Positions 16,919 through 25,156 of a stretch of DNA of 64,000 bases are shown here, in pieces (position 1 is the stretch's first letter; every line of letters starts with the position of its first letter). Below the pieces are notes generated by a model. The model saw only the letters and a program-made list of their open reading frames with translations, was not told the origin of the DNA and did no database searches. The DNA comes from Streptomyces nymphaeiformis (lineage in GTDB: Bacteria > Actinomycetota > Actinomycetes > Streptomycetales > Streptomycetaceae): positions 372,001 through 436,000 of the forward strand of contig NZ_JACHJY010000009.1 in NCBI RefSeq assembly GCF_014203895.1. Direction: 5' to 3'. Position numbers and translations under genes: made by a program.

Positions 16919-17569
16919 TCAGGCGTTGCCGACCGGCAGGACGTCCGGGGACAGGGCGCCCGCGTGGGCCGCGGCCGAGGTCACGCGGCGGCGGTGGTGG
17001 CGGCGGCAGAGGACCTGGTAGCCGATCTCCTCGGCCGGGCGGTTCACATCGCCGACGACGACCTGCTCGCCCTCGACGACCATCTCGCCGCCCACCGTAC
17101 GGGCGTTGTGCGTGGCACGGGCGCCGCACCAGCACAGGGCCTCGACCTGGAGCTGCTCGATGCGGTCCGCCAGCTCGATCAGCCGCTGCGAGCCCGGGAA
17201 CAGCTTCGTGCGGAAGTCCGTCGTGATCCCGAAGGCGAAGACGTCCAGGCCGAGGTCGTCGACGATGCGGGCGAGCTGGTCGATCTGCTCGGGGGCGAGG
17301 AACTGGGCCTCGTCCACGATCACGTAGTCGGCCTTGCCGCCCTGCGAGAGCTGGCTGACGAGGTACGCGTACAGGTCCATGTCCCGCGGTGCCTCGACCG
17401 CGTCCGTCACGAGGCCGAGCCGGGAGGACAGCTTTCCCTCGCCCGCGCGGTCGTCACGGGTGAAGATCACGCCCTGAAGCCCCCGCGCGTCGCGGTTGTG
17501 GGCGATCTGGAGCGCCAGGGTGCTCTTCCCGCAGTCCATGGTTCCGGAGAAGAAGACCAGCTCGGGCAT
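16919..17569 (-). CDS. tdk: Thymidine kinase (type II)
   Basis: Phosphorylates thymidine to dTMP in pyrimidine salvage. 216 residues from ATG 17569. The Walker A is GTMDCGKS at 9-16 and the DEAQF motif is at 86-90. The lasso-domain zinc ligands are C146, C148, C188 and probably H191. The length fits the family (about 200-220). The leader has only a weak GAAAGG. The gene is convergent with the TetR gene and lies 41 bp downstream of the phosphodiesterase gene on the same strand, so it may be read from that transcript. Confidence 0.93.
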   Translation of the reverse strand: MPELVFFSGTMDCGKSTLALQIAHNRDARGLQGVIFTRDDRAGEGKLSSRLGLVTDAVEAPRDMDLYAYLVSQLSQGGKADYVIVDEAQFLAPEQIDQLARIVDDLGLDVFAFGITTDFRTKLFPGSQRLIELADRIEQLQVEALCWCGARATHNARTVGGEMVVEGEQVVVGDVNRPAEEIGYQVLCRRHHRRRVTSAAAHAGALSPDVLPVGNA

Positions 17570-17610
17570 GACGGGACAGGGACCTTTCGGGGCGTGGGCG
17601 GAATCGGGGA

Positions 17611-18816
17611 TCAGGAACGGACTTCGAGCAGCGGGACGAGCTGCTCCGCGGGGGTCATGGACCCGTGCATGCCGACCATCGCGGACTCGTTGGGCTCGTT
17701 GACGGAGGCGGTGATCGCCACGTCGTCGTGGGCCGCGGCGATGACGTCGCCGATCCGGCCGTACACCCGCTCGTCGACCTCGGCGCCGAACCAGCCGAGG
17801 TCGATGGCCTCGTCCCGGCTCGCCACCCAGAACTGCTCCCCGACGACCTCGCGCCAGCAGGTGAGGACGTCCGCCTCGGCGCCGGGCACGGCGTAGACGT
17901 GACGGGCGCGGCCCTCGCCGCCGAGGAGGGCGACGCCCGCGCGCAGCTCCCAGTCCTCGTCGAAGTCGATGCGGTGCTGCTCGTCGAAGGGGATGTCGAC
18001 CATGCCGTGGTCGGCCGTGACGTACAGGGCCGAGCGGGGCGGCAGCTGCTCGGCGAGCCGCTGGACGAGCCGGTCGACGAACATCAGCTGGCCGCGCCAG
18101 GCGTCGGAATCGATGCCGAAGCGGTGGCCGGCGCCGTCGAGTTCGCTGTAGTACGTGTAGACCAGCGAGCGATCGCCGGCGGCGAGCTGCTCGGCGGCGA
18201 AGTCCATGCGCTCCTCGCCGGAGAGCCGCCCGTGAAACGTTCCGCCACTGAGCGCGACCTTGGTGAGCGGGGTCTGCTCGAAGATCGGGGAGGACACCTG
18301 GGCGGTGTGGATCCCGGCCTCGTGCGCGTGCTGGAAGACGGTGGGGTACGGCTGCCAGACGTGCGGCGCGGTCCACGGCTTCCAGCGCAGCTGGTTCATC
18401 AGCTCGCCGGTCTCGGGGTTGCGCACGGTGTAGCCGGGCAGTCCGTGCGTCCCGGGGTGGAGGCCGGTGCCGACGGAGGCGAGCGAGGTCGCGGTGGTGG
18501 CGGGGAAGCCGGCGGTGACCGGGCGGCCCGTGCCGCCGCGCGAGGTGCCGAGGAGCGAGGTCAGGTACGGGGCCTCGTCCGGGTGCGCCTTGATCTGCTC
18601 CCAGCCGAGCCCGTCGATCAGGAAGACGCAGTTCCGGTCGGCCGGGGCCAGCTCCGCGATCCGCGCCTCGAAGCCGGGCACGTCCTGGCCGGCCACGAGC
18701 GTCGGCAGCAGGTCGCCGAGCGAGCCGGAGGTGTACTCGGGCACCGGCGCGGTCTCCGGCGCGAGCGGGACCGGGTCGTCGGGCCAGCCGTGGGTCACGG
18801 CGGTCGGCTGCACCAT
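17611..18816 (-). CDS. Alkaline phosphatase superfamily phosphodiesterase
   Basis: 401 residues, a nucleotide pyrophosphatase/phosphodiesterase-like member of the alkaline phosphatase fold. D68 in VFLIDGLGW is the first metal ligand. The nucleophile is in FPATTATSLAS (104-114), and the other two-metal ligands lie in SELDGAGHRFG and YVTADHGM. There is no signal peptide, so it is probably cytoplasmic, unlike many family members. ATG 18816 overlaps the TGA of the upstream DUF5998 gene (TGATG), which indicates translational coupling. Confidence 0.88.
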   Translation of the reverse strand: MVQPTAVTHGWPDDPVPLAPETAPVPEYTSGSLGDLLPTLVAGQDVPGFEARIAELAPADRNCVFLIDGLGWEQIKAHPDEAPYLTSLLGTSRGGTGRPVTAGFPATTATSLASVGTGLHPGTHGLPGYTVRNPETGELMNQLRWKPWTAPHVWQPYPTVFQHAHEAGIHTAQVSSPIFEQTPLTKVALSGGTFHGRLSGEERMDFAAEQLAAGDRSLVYTYYSELDGAGHRFGIDSDAWRGQLMFVDRLVQRLAEQLPPRSALYVTADHGMVDIPFDEQHRIDFDEDWELRAGVALLGGEGRARHVYAVPGAEADVLTCWREVVGEQFWVASRDEAIDLGWFGAEVDERVYGRIGDVIAAAHDDVAITASVNEPNESAMVGMHGSMTPAEQLVPLLEVRS

Positions 18817-19412
18817 CAGCGGGTGGGCGCGGCGGTCGCCGCGATGGCTTCGGAGAGGGCCTGGGCGAACGCGAGGGTCTGCCGGACGGTGTCCGGGCCG
18901 TCACCGGCGTCGCTCACGCGCAGGCTGAGGTCGTCGGCGGTGGCGTTGCCGGTGTAGCCGTGGTCGGCGTCGCAGTTGGGGTCGCCGCAGGCGGCGGGCT
19001 CCAGGTCGATGCGGGAGACGGCGCCCCAGCCGATGGTGAGGACCACCTCGCGGGGCAGCGTGCCCGGCGTGTACGACTCGGGGTTGGCGACGACGCGGCT
19101 GACGACGACCGACGAGATCCGGTCGAGCTTCACGGACTCGGTGGAGGTCGTGGCGTACGGCGACGGGGAGCTCGTGTCGGCGCCCTGCTCGTCGGTGTGG
19201 CTGACGATGAAACGGTGCGGCGTCAGGACGAGGACGGTGACGTGGCGCCGGACCTCGTTCGCGTCGAAGGTGGTCTCCTGGTGCACCACGTACGACGTGA
19301 TGGCCTCGCCGCCGACGGCGGCCTCCACCGCCTCGGCCACGAGGGCCGGGTAGTAGCCGCTGCGCTCGATCGCCGCGCGCAGCCCCTGGGTCGTCGTACC
19401 GCTCTTTGCCAT
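18816..19412 (-). CDS. DUF5998 family protein
   Basis: 198 residues from ATG 19412. The ATG at 19421 sits directly on the AGGA ribosome binding site, while 19412 is correctly spaced. It is a conserved actinobacterial protein of unknown function. The N-terminal half (LRAAIERSGYYPALVAEAVE) is helical. A central beta-rich part follows, then a CGDPNCDADHG segment around residues 145-155 that could bind a metal. There is no signal peptide or membrane helix. It is coupled to the phosphodiesterase gene. Its upstream region consists largely of the 26/27-bp repeat array. Confidence 0.82.
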   Translation of the reverse strand: MAKSGTTTQGLRAAIERSGYYPALVAEAVEAAVGGEAITSYVVHQETTFDANEVRRHVTVLVLTPHRFIVSHTDEQGADTSSPSPYATTSTESVKLDRISSVVVSRVVANPESYTPGTLPREVVLTIGWGAVSRIDLEPAACGDPNCDADHGYTGNATADDLSLRVSDAGDGPDTVRQTLAFAQALSEAIAATAAPTR

Positions 19413-19449
19413 GAGCTCCATCCTACGGGGCGGAGGGGGCCCCTCAGGC

Positions 19450-19640
19450 CCGTCCGCGACGCGGCGGCTCCGCGGGCCTCGGTGACGCGGCGGTTCCCGA
19501 GGGCCTCGGTGACGCGGGAGCCCCGCGGGTCTCTGCGACGCGGGAGCCCCGCCGGTGTCGGTGACGCGGGAGGCTCCGCTGGTCTCAGGAACGCGGAAGG
19601 CTCCGCCGGTCTCAGTACCGCGGCAGGCTCCGCGGGCCGA
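19450..19640. repeat. Degenerate tandem array, period 26-27 bp, about seven units
   Basis: The core GACGCGG recurs at 19458, 19484, 19511, 19537 and 19563, with diverged copies near 19590 and 19617. Each copy is followed by GGCTCCGC-like bases and preceded by a CTCGGT/CTCAG-like stretch. The last unit overlaps the 3' end of the Pat gene, and the array fills the space up to the DUF5998 promoter. The copies differ by several bases, so the array is old. Confidence 0.8.
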
Positions 19641-22548
19641 GGTCGGTGCGGGGTGCGGGCGGGGCCAGTCGGACGGTCGCGCCGAGGACGGAGAGTCCGC
19701 GGGGGGCCACGACCACCGGCTCCAGGGAGACCGCGACCACCTCGGGGTGGTCGTCGACGAGCCGGGAGACCCGCAGGAGCAGCTCCTCCAGGGCCGGGGT
19801 GTCGACGGGCGCGGAGCCGCGCCAGCCGAAGAGCAGCGGGGCGGTGCGCAGGGAGCGGACGAGTTCGGCGGCGTCCCGGTCGGTGGCCGGGACCAGCCGG
19901 TGGGCCGTGTCCCCGAGCAGTTCGGAGGGCGCGCCCGCGAGGCCGAAGGAGAGGACGGCGCCGACGGCCGGGTCGATCGCGGAGCGGACGACGGTGTCGA
20001 CGCCCCGGGGCACCATCGCCTGGACGACGGGCTGGAGCTCCTCCGGTTTGCCGAGGACCTCGGTCAGCTCGGCGTACGCCGTGCGCAGCTGCTCCTCGGT
20101 GGCGAGGTCGAGCCGGACGCCCCCGAGGTCGGGGCGGTGGCGGAGGTGGGGCGCGGTCGTCTTGAGCGCGACGGGGTAGCCGAGCCGGGCGGCGGCCGCG
20201 ACGGCGGCGTCGGGCGTGGGCGCGGGGAGGGTCGGCCGGACGGCGATCCCGTACCGGGCGAGCAGCGCCCCGGCCTCCTCGGTGTCGAGGGTCACACCGC
20301 GGTCGTCCACGCCGTCGCCGCCGAGGACCCCTTCGATGAGCGCGGCGGCGCCGGCCTCGTCGATGTCCTCGTACTCGGGCACCCGCCCCGGCTCGGCGGC
20401 CTGCCGCCGCCACTGCCCGTACCGGACGGCCTCGGCCAGGGCCCGTACGGCCCGCTCGGCGGCGGGATAGGCGGGGATGGTGGCCTGGGCGGGGGTGCCG
20501 GACTGCGCGGGGGCGGCGGTGCCCGGGGCCGCGGCGGAGGGGCCGGGGGCGGATCCGGTCGTCCCCGCTCCCGCCGGCGCCGCCGCACCGGCCGCACGGT
20601 TCTCCGTGGTCACGGCGCCGCGTCCGGCCGCCGCCGGCCGGGTGCTCGTGGCGACCGCCAGGGCCTCCGCGAGGCCGCCCATCTCGACGTGGACGACGAC
20701 GACCGGCTTGGTCGGCGCGGGGGCGGAGGCGACGGCCTCGCGGAGGGAGGCCGCGAGCACCTCGCCGTCGCCGAACTCGGTGGCCCCGTCCTCGCCGACC
20801 CAGGGGATCGCGTTGACGACGACCGCGTCGGAGGTCTCGTCGGCGAGCGCCGCCGCCAGCGCGTCCCGGAAGTCCGCCGGGACCGCCGCCGTCGTGAGGT
20901 CGAGGGGCCGCAGCGGGCGCAGCCCCTCGGTCAGGCAGGCGTCGTACGTGAGGAGCCCGAGCGACTCCGAGTTGCCGAGGATCGCGACCCGGGGGCCTGC
21001 GGGCAGCGGCTGGGCGGCGAGGAGCAACCCGGCGTCGACGAGTTCGGTGACGGTGTCGACGCGGATCACCCCGGCCTGGCGGAGCAGGGCGGAGACCGTG
21101 GCGTGCGGGATGCGGGTGACCGGCACCCGGTGGCCGGGCGGGGCGCTGCCGCTGTGCCGGGCGCCCTTGACGACGACGACGGGCTTGACGGCGGCGGTGC
21201 GGCGGGCGAGCCGGGTGAACTTCCGCGGGTTGCCGATCGACTCCAGGTAGAGGAGGACGACGTCGGTGCCGGGGTCGTCGTACCAGTGCTGGAGGAAGTC
21301 GTTGCCGGAGACGTCGGCGCGGTTGCCGGCCGAGATGAAGGAGGAGAGCCCCGCGCCGCGCCGGTGGAGCCCGGCGAGCAGGGCGATCCCGATGGCGCCG
21401 GACTGGGTGAAGAGCCCGATCCGCCCGGCGGCCGGCATCTGCGGCGCGAGGGAGGCGTTGAGCCGGACGTCGTCGGCGGTGTTGATGATCCCGAAGGCGT
21501 TGGGGCCGATGATCCGCATGCCGTACGAGCGGGCCTGCCGTACGAGCGCGCGCTGGCGCTCGCGGCCGGCGGCCCCGCTCTCGGCGTATCCGGCGGAGAG
21601 CACGACGAGGCCGCGCACCCCGTGTTCGCCGCAGTCGGCGACGGCCTCGGGGACCCGTTCGGCGGGGACGGCGACGACGGCCAGGTCCACGGGTTCGCCG
21701 ATGGCGCCGACCGAGGGGTGGGCGGGGACGCCGTCGAGCTCGGTCTCTCCGGTGAGCGCGGCGTTCACCGCGTACACCCGTCCCGTGAAGCCGGCCCCGA
21801 GGAGGTTGCGGAGCACGGTCCGGCCGACGCCGCCGGGTGCGCGCCCGGCGCCGACGACGGCGACGGAGCCGGGGGTGAGGAGGCGCTGCACGGACCGGGC
21901 CTCGGCGCGCTGCTCGCGGGCCCGCTGGACGGCGAGGGAGCGGTCGGTCGGTTCGAGGTCGAGGTGGAGACGGACGGAGCCGTCCTCGAAGCTGCGCTTC
22001 TGGGTGTAGCCCGCGTCGGTGAAGACCTTGATCATCTTGGTGTTGGCGGGGAGCACCTCGGCGGCGAAGCGCCGGATGTCCCGCTCGCGCGCGACCGCGG
22101 CGATGTGTTCGAGGAGGGCTGAGGCGACGCCCCTGCCCTGGTGCGCGTCCTGGACGAGGAAGGCGACCTCGGCCTCGTCGGCCGGGGCGGAGGCGGGCAG
22201 CCCCTGGGCGTTGATGCGGTCGTAGCGGACGGTGGCGATGAACTCGCCGCCGACGGTCGCCGCCAGCCCGACCCTGTCCACGAAGTCGTGGTGGGTGAAG
22301 CGGTGGACGTCCTTGGCGGACAGGCGCGGGTAGGGGGCGAAGAAGCGGTAGTACTTCGACTCGTCCGAGACCTGCTCGTAGAAGCTGACGAGCCGGTCGG
22401 CGTCGTCGGCCGTGATGGGCCTGATCCGCGCGGTGCCGCCGTCGCGGAGCACCACGTCCGCCTCCCAGTGGTCGGGATAGGCGTGCTCCGCCGGGGCGGG
22501 TGGGGCCGGTGTTCTCGCCGCTTCCGACTGCTCCGACGCGCTCTGCAT
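19612..22548 (-). CDS. patA: Pat-type protein acetyltransferase: GNAT fused to ADP-forming acyl-CoA synthetase
   Basis: 978 residues from ATG 22548. The N-terminal GNAT domain spans about 25-185, with the acetyl-CoA loop QGRGVA at 137-142. The acyl-CoA synthetase (ADP-forming)-like part follows. Its CoA-binding Rossmann start is SVAVVGAGRAPGG (228-240), then come the ligase domain (IIGPNAFGIINTA), an Ala/Gly/Pro linker (about 610-690) and an ATP-grasp domain to the end. The order GNAT first is that described for Streptomyces lividans Pat and opposite to enterobacterial Pat. Such enzymes acetylate acyl-CoA synthetases to switch them off. Confidence 0.88.
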   Translation of the reverse strand: MQSASEQSEAARTPAPPAPAEHAYPDHWEADVVLRDGGTARIRPITADDADRLVSFYEQVSDESKYYRFFAPYPRLSAKDVHRFTHHDFVDRVGLAATVGGEFIATVRYDRINAQGLPASAPADEAEVAFLVQDAHQGRGVASALLEHIAAVARERDIRRFAAEVLPANTKMIKVFTDAGYTQKRSFEDGSVRLHLDLEPTDRSLAVQRAREQRAEARSVQRLLTPGSVAVVGAGRAPGGVGRTVLRNLLGAGFTGRVYAVNAALTGETELDGVPAHPSVGAIGEPVDLAVVAVPAERVPEAVADCGEHGVRGLVVLSAGYAESGAAGRERQRALVRQARSYGMRIIGPNAFGIINTADDVRLNASLAPQMPAAGRIGLFTQSGAIGIALLAGLHRRGAGLSSFISAGNRADVSGNDFLQHWYDDPGTDVVLLYLESIGNPRKFTRLARRTAAVKPVVVVKGARHSGSAPPGHRVPVTRIPHATVSALLRQAGVIRVDTVTELVDAGLLLAAQPLPAGPRVAILGNSESLGLLTYDACLTEGLRPLRPLDLTTAAVPADFRDALAAALADETSDAVVVNAIPWVGEDGATEFGDGEVLAASLREAVASAPAPTKPVVVVHVEMGGLAEALAVATSTRPAAAGRGAVTTENRAAGAAAPAGAGTTGSAPGPSAAAPGTAAPAQSGTPAQATIPAYPAAERAVRALAEAVRYGQWRRQAAEPGRVPEYEDIDEAGAAALIEGVLGGDGVDDRGVTLDTEEAGALLARYGIAVRPTLPAPTPDAAVAAAARLGYPVALKTTAPHLRHRPDLGGVRLDLATEEQLRTAYAELTEVLGKPEELQPVVQAMVPRGVDTVVRSAIDPAVGAVLSFGLAGAPSELLGDTAHRLVPATDRDAAELVRSLRTAPLLFGWRGSAPVDTPALEELLLRVSRLVDDHPEVVAVSLEPVVVAPRGLSVLGATVRLAPPAPRTDLGPRSLPRY

Positions 22549-22692
22549 GGGGTCAGCCTACGGCCGCGACACGACTGCGGCACCGGTCGCGTGGCAGGTG
22601 TGCGGGCCGCAAGGTGTTGCAAGGTAGGGAGGGCCGAAGGGCGGTCCGGTCCGGGCCGAAGGTCGGCGTGAGCACCGCGCAACCCGTGAGAG

Positions 22693-22708
22693 ACTGGTCT
22701 AGACAACC
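22693..22708 (+). promoter_or_regulatory. DasR operator (dre site) upstream of ptsH
   Basis: ACTGGTCTAGACAACC closely matches the dre consensus ACTGGTCTAGACCACT, with a perfect GTCTAGAC core. It sits 26 bp upstream of the HPr start. DasR, the GlcNAc-6P-responsive GntR regulator, is known to control pts genes in Streptomyces. Confidence 0.88.
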
Positions 22709-22733
22709 CGCTTGAGACTTGAAGGGCAACACC

Positions 22734-23015
22734 ATGGCTGAGCGCCGCGTCAACGTCGGCTGGGCCGAGGGCCTGCACGCCCGCCCCGCGTCCATCTTCG
22801 TCCGTGCCGCCACGGCTTCCGGCGTGCCGGTGACGATCGCCAAGTCCGACGGCACCCCCGTGAACGCCGCCTCCATGCTCGCGGTGCTCGGCCTGGGCGC
22901 GCAGGGCGGCGAGGAGATCGTTCTCGCTTCGGAGGCCGACGGCGCCGAGGCCGCGCTCGACCGCCTGGCGAAGCTGGTCGCCGAGGGCCTGGACGAGCTG
23001 CCCGAGACCGTCTGA
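22734..23015 (+). CDS. ptsH: Phosphocarrier protein HPr
   Basis: The general phosphotransferase-system phosphocarrier, passing phosphate from enzyme I to sugar-specific IIA domains in the cytoplasm. 93 residues from ATG 22734 with a GAAGGG site. The active-site histidine is H15 in EGLHARPAS. S47 in NAASMLAVLGLGA sits at the regulatory-serine position of other HPr proteins, but actinobacteria usually lack the cognate HPr kinase. The gene is monocistronic, with a DasR operator before it and a strong terminator after it, and is divergent from the Pat gene. Confidence 0.97.
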   Translation: MAERRVNVGWAEGLHARPASIFVRAATASGVPVTIAKSDGTPVNAASMLAVLGLGAQGGEEIVLASEADGAEAALDRLAKLVAEGLDELPETV

Positions 23016-23033
23016 GCCCGGTCCCCCGCACGA

Positions 23034-23096
23034 CGCGTGGCCGTGTCCGCCGGAATTCCGGCGGACACGGCCACGCGCATTATCAGGACCTTTTTT
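23034..23096 (+). terminator. Rho-independent terminator of ptsH
   Basis: A perfect stem (23034-23053 with 23058-23077) around AATT is followed after 13 bases by six T (23091-23096). The T-run makes it unusually canonical for this genome. Confidence 0.9.
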
Positions 23097-23149
23097 CGGG
23101 CAGCACAAAGCGCGCACCGAATTCCTGTTCTTTGTATACGGTGCGGCTG

Positions 23150-23833
23150 TTAATTCCGAGCGCTCGCCGTGTTGACGGCATGTTGCGAAACCCTCACACG
23201 GCCCCGCTCCGGACTTTTGAGCCGGTGCAGCGGCAGCGAGCGTTCCGCGTGGAGCGCGGTCAGCGCCCGCGCCCGCTCGGCGTCCCCGCGCGCCACGGCG
23301 TCCACGATCGCGCCGTGCTCGGCCCAGGCCTCGACCGGCTGGGCGGGCTGCTCCACGACGTACGTCCAGGCGATCTTCTGCCTCAGCTGAATGAGCAGCG
23401 CCGTCAGAGCGGGGCTCCCGGAGGCCTGCGCGAGCGTCTCGTGGAACCAGCCGCCGAGCGAGCGCAGATCCTCGCCCTGATCGCGCCTGGCCCGCTCCTG
23501 CCCCAGCCTGACCAGGCCGCGCAGCACTTTGAGGTGGGCGTCGGTGCGCCGCTGCGCGGCCCGTGCGGCCCCCAGCGGTTCGAGCAGCGCCCGCATGTCG
23601 AGCAGATCGGCGGCCTCCTGCTCGGTCGGCTCGGCGACGTGGGCGCCCGCGTGGCGGCGGGTGACGACGAAGCCCTCGGACTCCAGGGTGCGCAGCGCCT
23701 CGCGGACCGGGACCCGGGAGACCCCGTACCGGCGGGCGAGCTGCTCCTCGGTCAGCCGACCGCCCCGCTCGTACACGCCGGAGACGATGTCGTCCCGGAT
23801 CGCCGTGCATACCGAGTGCGCGGGAATGCGCAT
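23150..23833 (-). CDS. GntR-family (FadR/FCD subfamily) regulator
   Basis: 227 residues from ATG 23833, after GGAGG. The N-terminal winged helix-turn-helix (about 5-70) reads IVSGVYERGGRLTEEQLARRYGVSRVPVREALRTLESEGFV. The C-terminal all-helical FCD domain has metal/ligand-type positions (DMRALLEPLGAARAA, then HLKVL and WFHETL). FCD regulators sense organic acids or sugar derivatives. It stops with TAA, uncommon in this genome. It is convergent with ptsH and follows the M23 peptidase gene, separated from it by a hairpin. The target is unknown. Confidence 0.9.
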   Translation of the reverse strand: MRIPAHSVCTAIRDDIVSGVYERGGRLTEEQLARRYGVSRVPVREALRTLESEGFVVTRRHAGAHVAEPTEQEAADLLDMRALLEPLGAARAAQRRTDAHLKVLRGLVRLGQERARRDQGEDLRSLGGWFHETLAQASGSPALTALLIQLRQKIAWTYVVEQPAQPVEAWAEHGAIVDAVARGDAERARALTALHAERSLPLHRLKSPERGRVRVSQHAVNTASARN

Positions 23834-23963
23834 GTCCGACCTCCGCCTTGGTGCGCGCGAGACAATTCCAGCGGCGCCTGTTCTGCGCCGATCGTCGACT
23901 CTATTGCAGCCCGCCGGAATTTCCGATGCCCCGACGTAATCCATGGAAGTCTTTTGGACAGCG

Positions 23964-23996
23964 AAAAGCCCCGGCTCCGTACGAGCCGGGGCTTTT
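23964..23996 (-). terminator. Hairpin terminator of the M23 peptidase gene
   Basis: A 14-bp perfect stem (23964-23977 with 23983-23996) whose ends are AAAA and TTTT, with a 5-nt loop. On the minus strand it ends in a T-run, downstream of the peptidase stop at 24012. Confidence 0.85.
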
Positions 23997-24011
23997 GAGA
24001 CGCGGTGCGGG

Positions 24012-24782
24012 TCAGACGTTCACGCCGCGGGCGCGGAGGTACGTGATCGGGTTGATGTCCGAGCCGTACTCGGGGCTGGTGCGCGCCTCGAAGTGGAGGT
24101 GCGGGCCGGTCGAGTTGCCGGAGGAGCCGGAGACGCCTATCTGCTGGCCCGGCTCGACGGTCTGGCCGACGTAGACCCCGATGGAGGAGAGGTGCCCGTA
24201 CTGGGTGTACGTGCCGTCGTTCATCCGGATCACGATGTTGTTGCCGTACGCGCCGCCCCAGCCGGCCTCGACGACGGTGCCGGAGCCGACGGAGCCGACC
24301 CGGGTGCCGTAGGCGGCGTGGAAGTCGATGCCGGAGTGGTGGCCGGAGGACCAGAGCGAGCCGCCGGTCTTGTAGCCGGTGGAGACGTACGAGCCGGCGA
24401 CGGGGGCCTGGAAGGAGGCGAGGCGGCGGCGCTCGGCCTCGCGGGCGGCGCGCTCGCGCTCCAGCCGGATCTCCTTGGCGCGGGCCTCTGCCTTGCGCTT
24501 CGCCTCGGCCTTGGCCTTCGCCTCGGCGATGGCCTCGACGGCCTCCTGCTCCTGGGCGGTGGCCTGGGCGTTGATCGGGTCGACGAGGGAGTCCTCGGTG
24601 ATCACCTGGGTGAGGCCGGTGTCCTCGACGGAGCGGTCGTCCGTGTCGGCGGCGAGTGCCGGGGAGGCGAGGGTTCCGATGACGCCGGTGGTGGCGAGCG
24701 TCGCGACGCCGGCGATGCCCACGCTGCGGCGCGCCATCCGGCTCGGACCACGATGCTTCCCGGTGGCACGGGTGAACGCCAT
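24012..24782 (-). CDS. Secreted M23 (LytM) peptidoglycan endopeptidase
   Basis: 256 residues from ATG 24782. A Sec-type signal peptide (basic start, hydrophobic about 20-38, cut after PALAA) leads into a charged Ala/Glu/Lys/Arg-rich coiled-coil-like region (about 75-120). The C-terminal M23 domain (125-250) has the zinc ligands H149 and D153 in HHSGID, plus H197 (QYGHLS) and H228/H230 (GPHLHFEA). It would cut peptide cross-bridges in the cell wall. The leader carries a ydaO-type riboswitch, so expression should respond to c-di-AMP, as known for Streptomyces wall hydrolases. Confidence 0.93.
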   Translation of the reverse strand: MAFTRATGKHRGPSRMARRSVGIAGVATLATTGVIGTLASPALAADTDDRSVEDTGLTQVITEDSLVDPINAQATAQEQEAVEAIAEAKAKAEAKRKAEARAKEIRLERERAAREAERRRLASFQAPVAGSYVSTGYKTGGSLWSSGHHSGIDFHAAYGTRVGSVGSGTVVEAGWGGAYGNNIVIRMNDGTYTQYGHLSSIGVYVGQTVEPGQQIGVSGSSGNSTGPHLHFEARTSPEYGSDINPITYLRARGVNV

Positions 24783-24807
24783 GTAGAGGCTGGTCCTTTC
24801 CTTCCTT

Positions 24808-24949
24808 CTCGCCTACCGGGTTAGCTGACGGGTTCGGAGCAGGAAGGTCTCCTACGAGCCCCTCCGCACGAGACGAAGGCGCCCGATTCACCCCAGGGAC
24901 GATGTGGGTCCCCGGCTCCCCAGGCTCGCGCCTGACGGGGACTCGGCGA
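24808..24949 (-). ncRNA. ydaO-yuaA (cyclic di-AMP) riboswitch
   Basis: Read on the minus strand, the leader has the hallmark blocks of this class in order: GAGCCGGGGACCCA, GGGGTGAATC, AGGGGCTCGTAGGAG-like bases, and CCGAACCCGTCAGCTAACCC followed by GGTAGGCG. The ends TCGCC (24949-24945) and GGCGA pair as P1. It lies 25 bp before the M23 start, the usual target class in actinobacteria. Binding of c-di-AMP normally turns expression off. Confidence 0.92.
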
Positions 24950-25001
24950 TGACTGTCCGATGCCGCGGTTGCGGCACGTGCACTGACGAACAGCCGCACC
25001 G

Positions 25002-25031
25002 ACGCTATGCGGATCGTCTTTCAATCACCAA
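25002..25031 (-). promoter_or_regulatory. Putative sigma-HrdB-type promoter of the riboswitch-M23 transcript
   Basis: TTGGTG (25031-25026) and TAGCGT (25007-25002) are 18 bp apart on the minus strand, about 50 bp before the riboswitch begins. This fits TTGAC-N17/18-TAGRRT reasonably. Confidence 0.5.
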
Positions 25032-25099
25032 CCGGACACGCCTTTTGTAAGACATGCCACAGGGCAAACGATCATCTTGACCGCAATACGGACAAAGCG

Positions 25100-25133
25100 G
25101 AGGACCCCGACGAACTATGCCGTCGGGGTCCTC
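25100..25133. terminator. Hairpin terminator of the M16 pair
   Basis: A 12-bp perfect stem (25100-25111 with 25122-25133) and a 10-nt loop, 24 bp downstream of the second M16 gene's stop on the minus strand. Confidence 0.75.
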
Positions 25134-25156
25134 TCGTTGGCGTCTCGGGGCCGGAA

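Noticed and set aside
19450..19640. CRISPR array.
   Set aside because: The units are contiguous and degenerate without unique spacers, and no cas genes are near.
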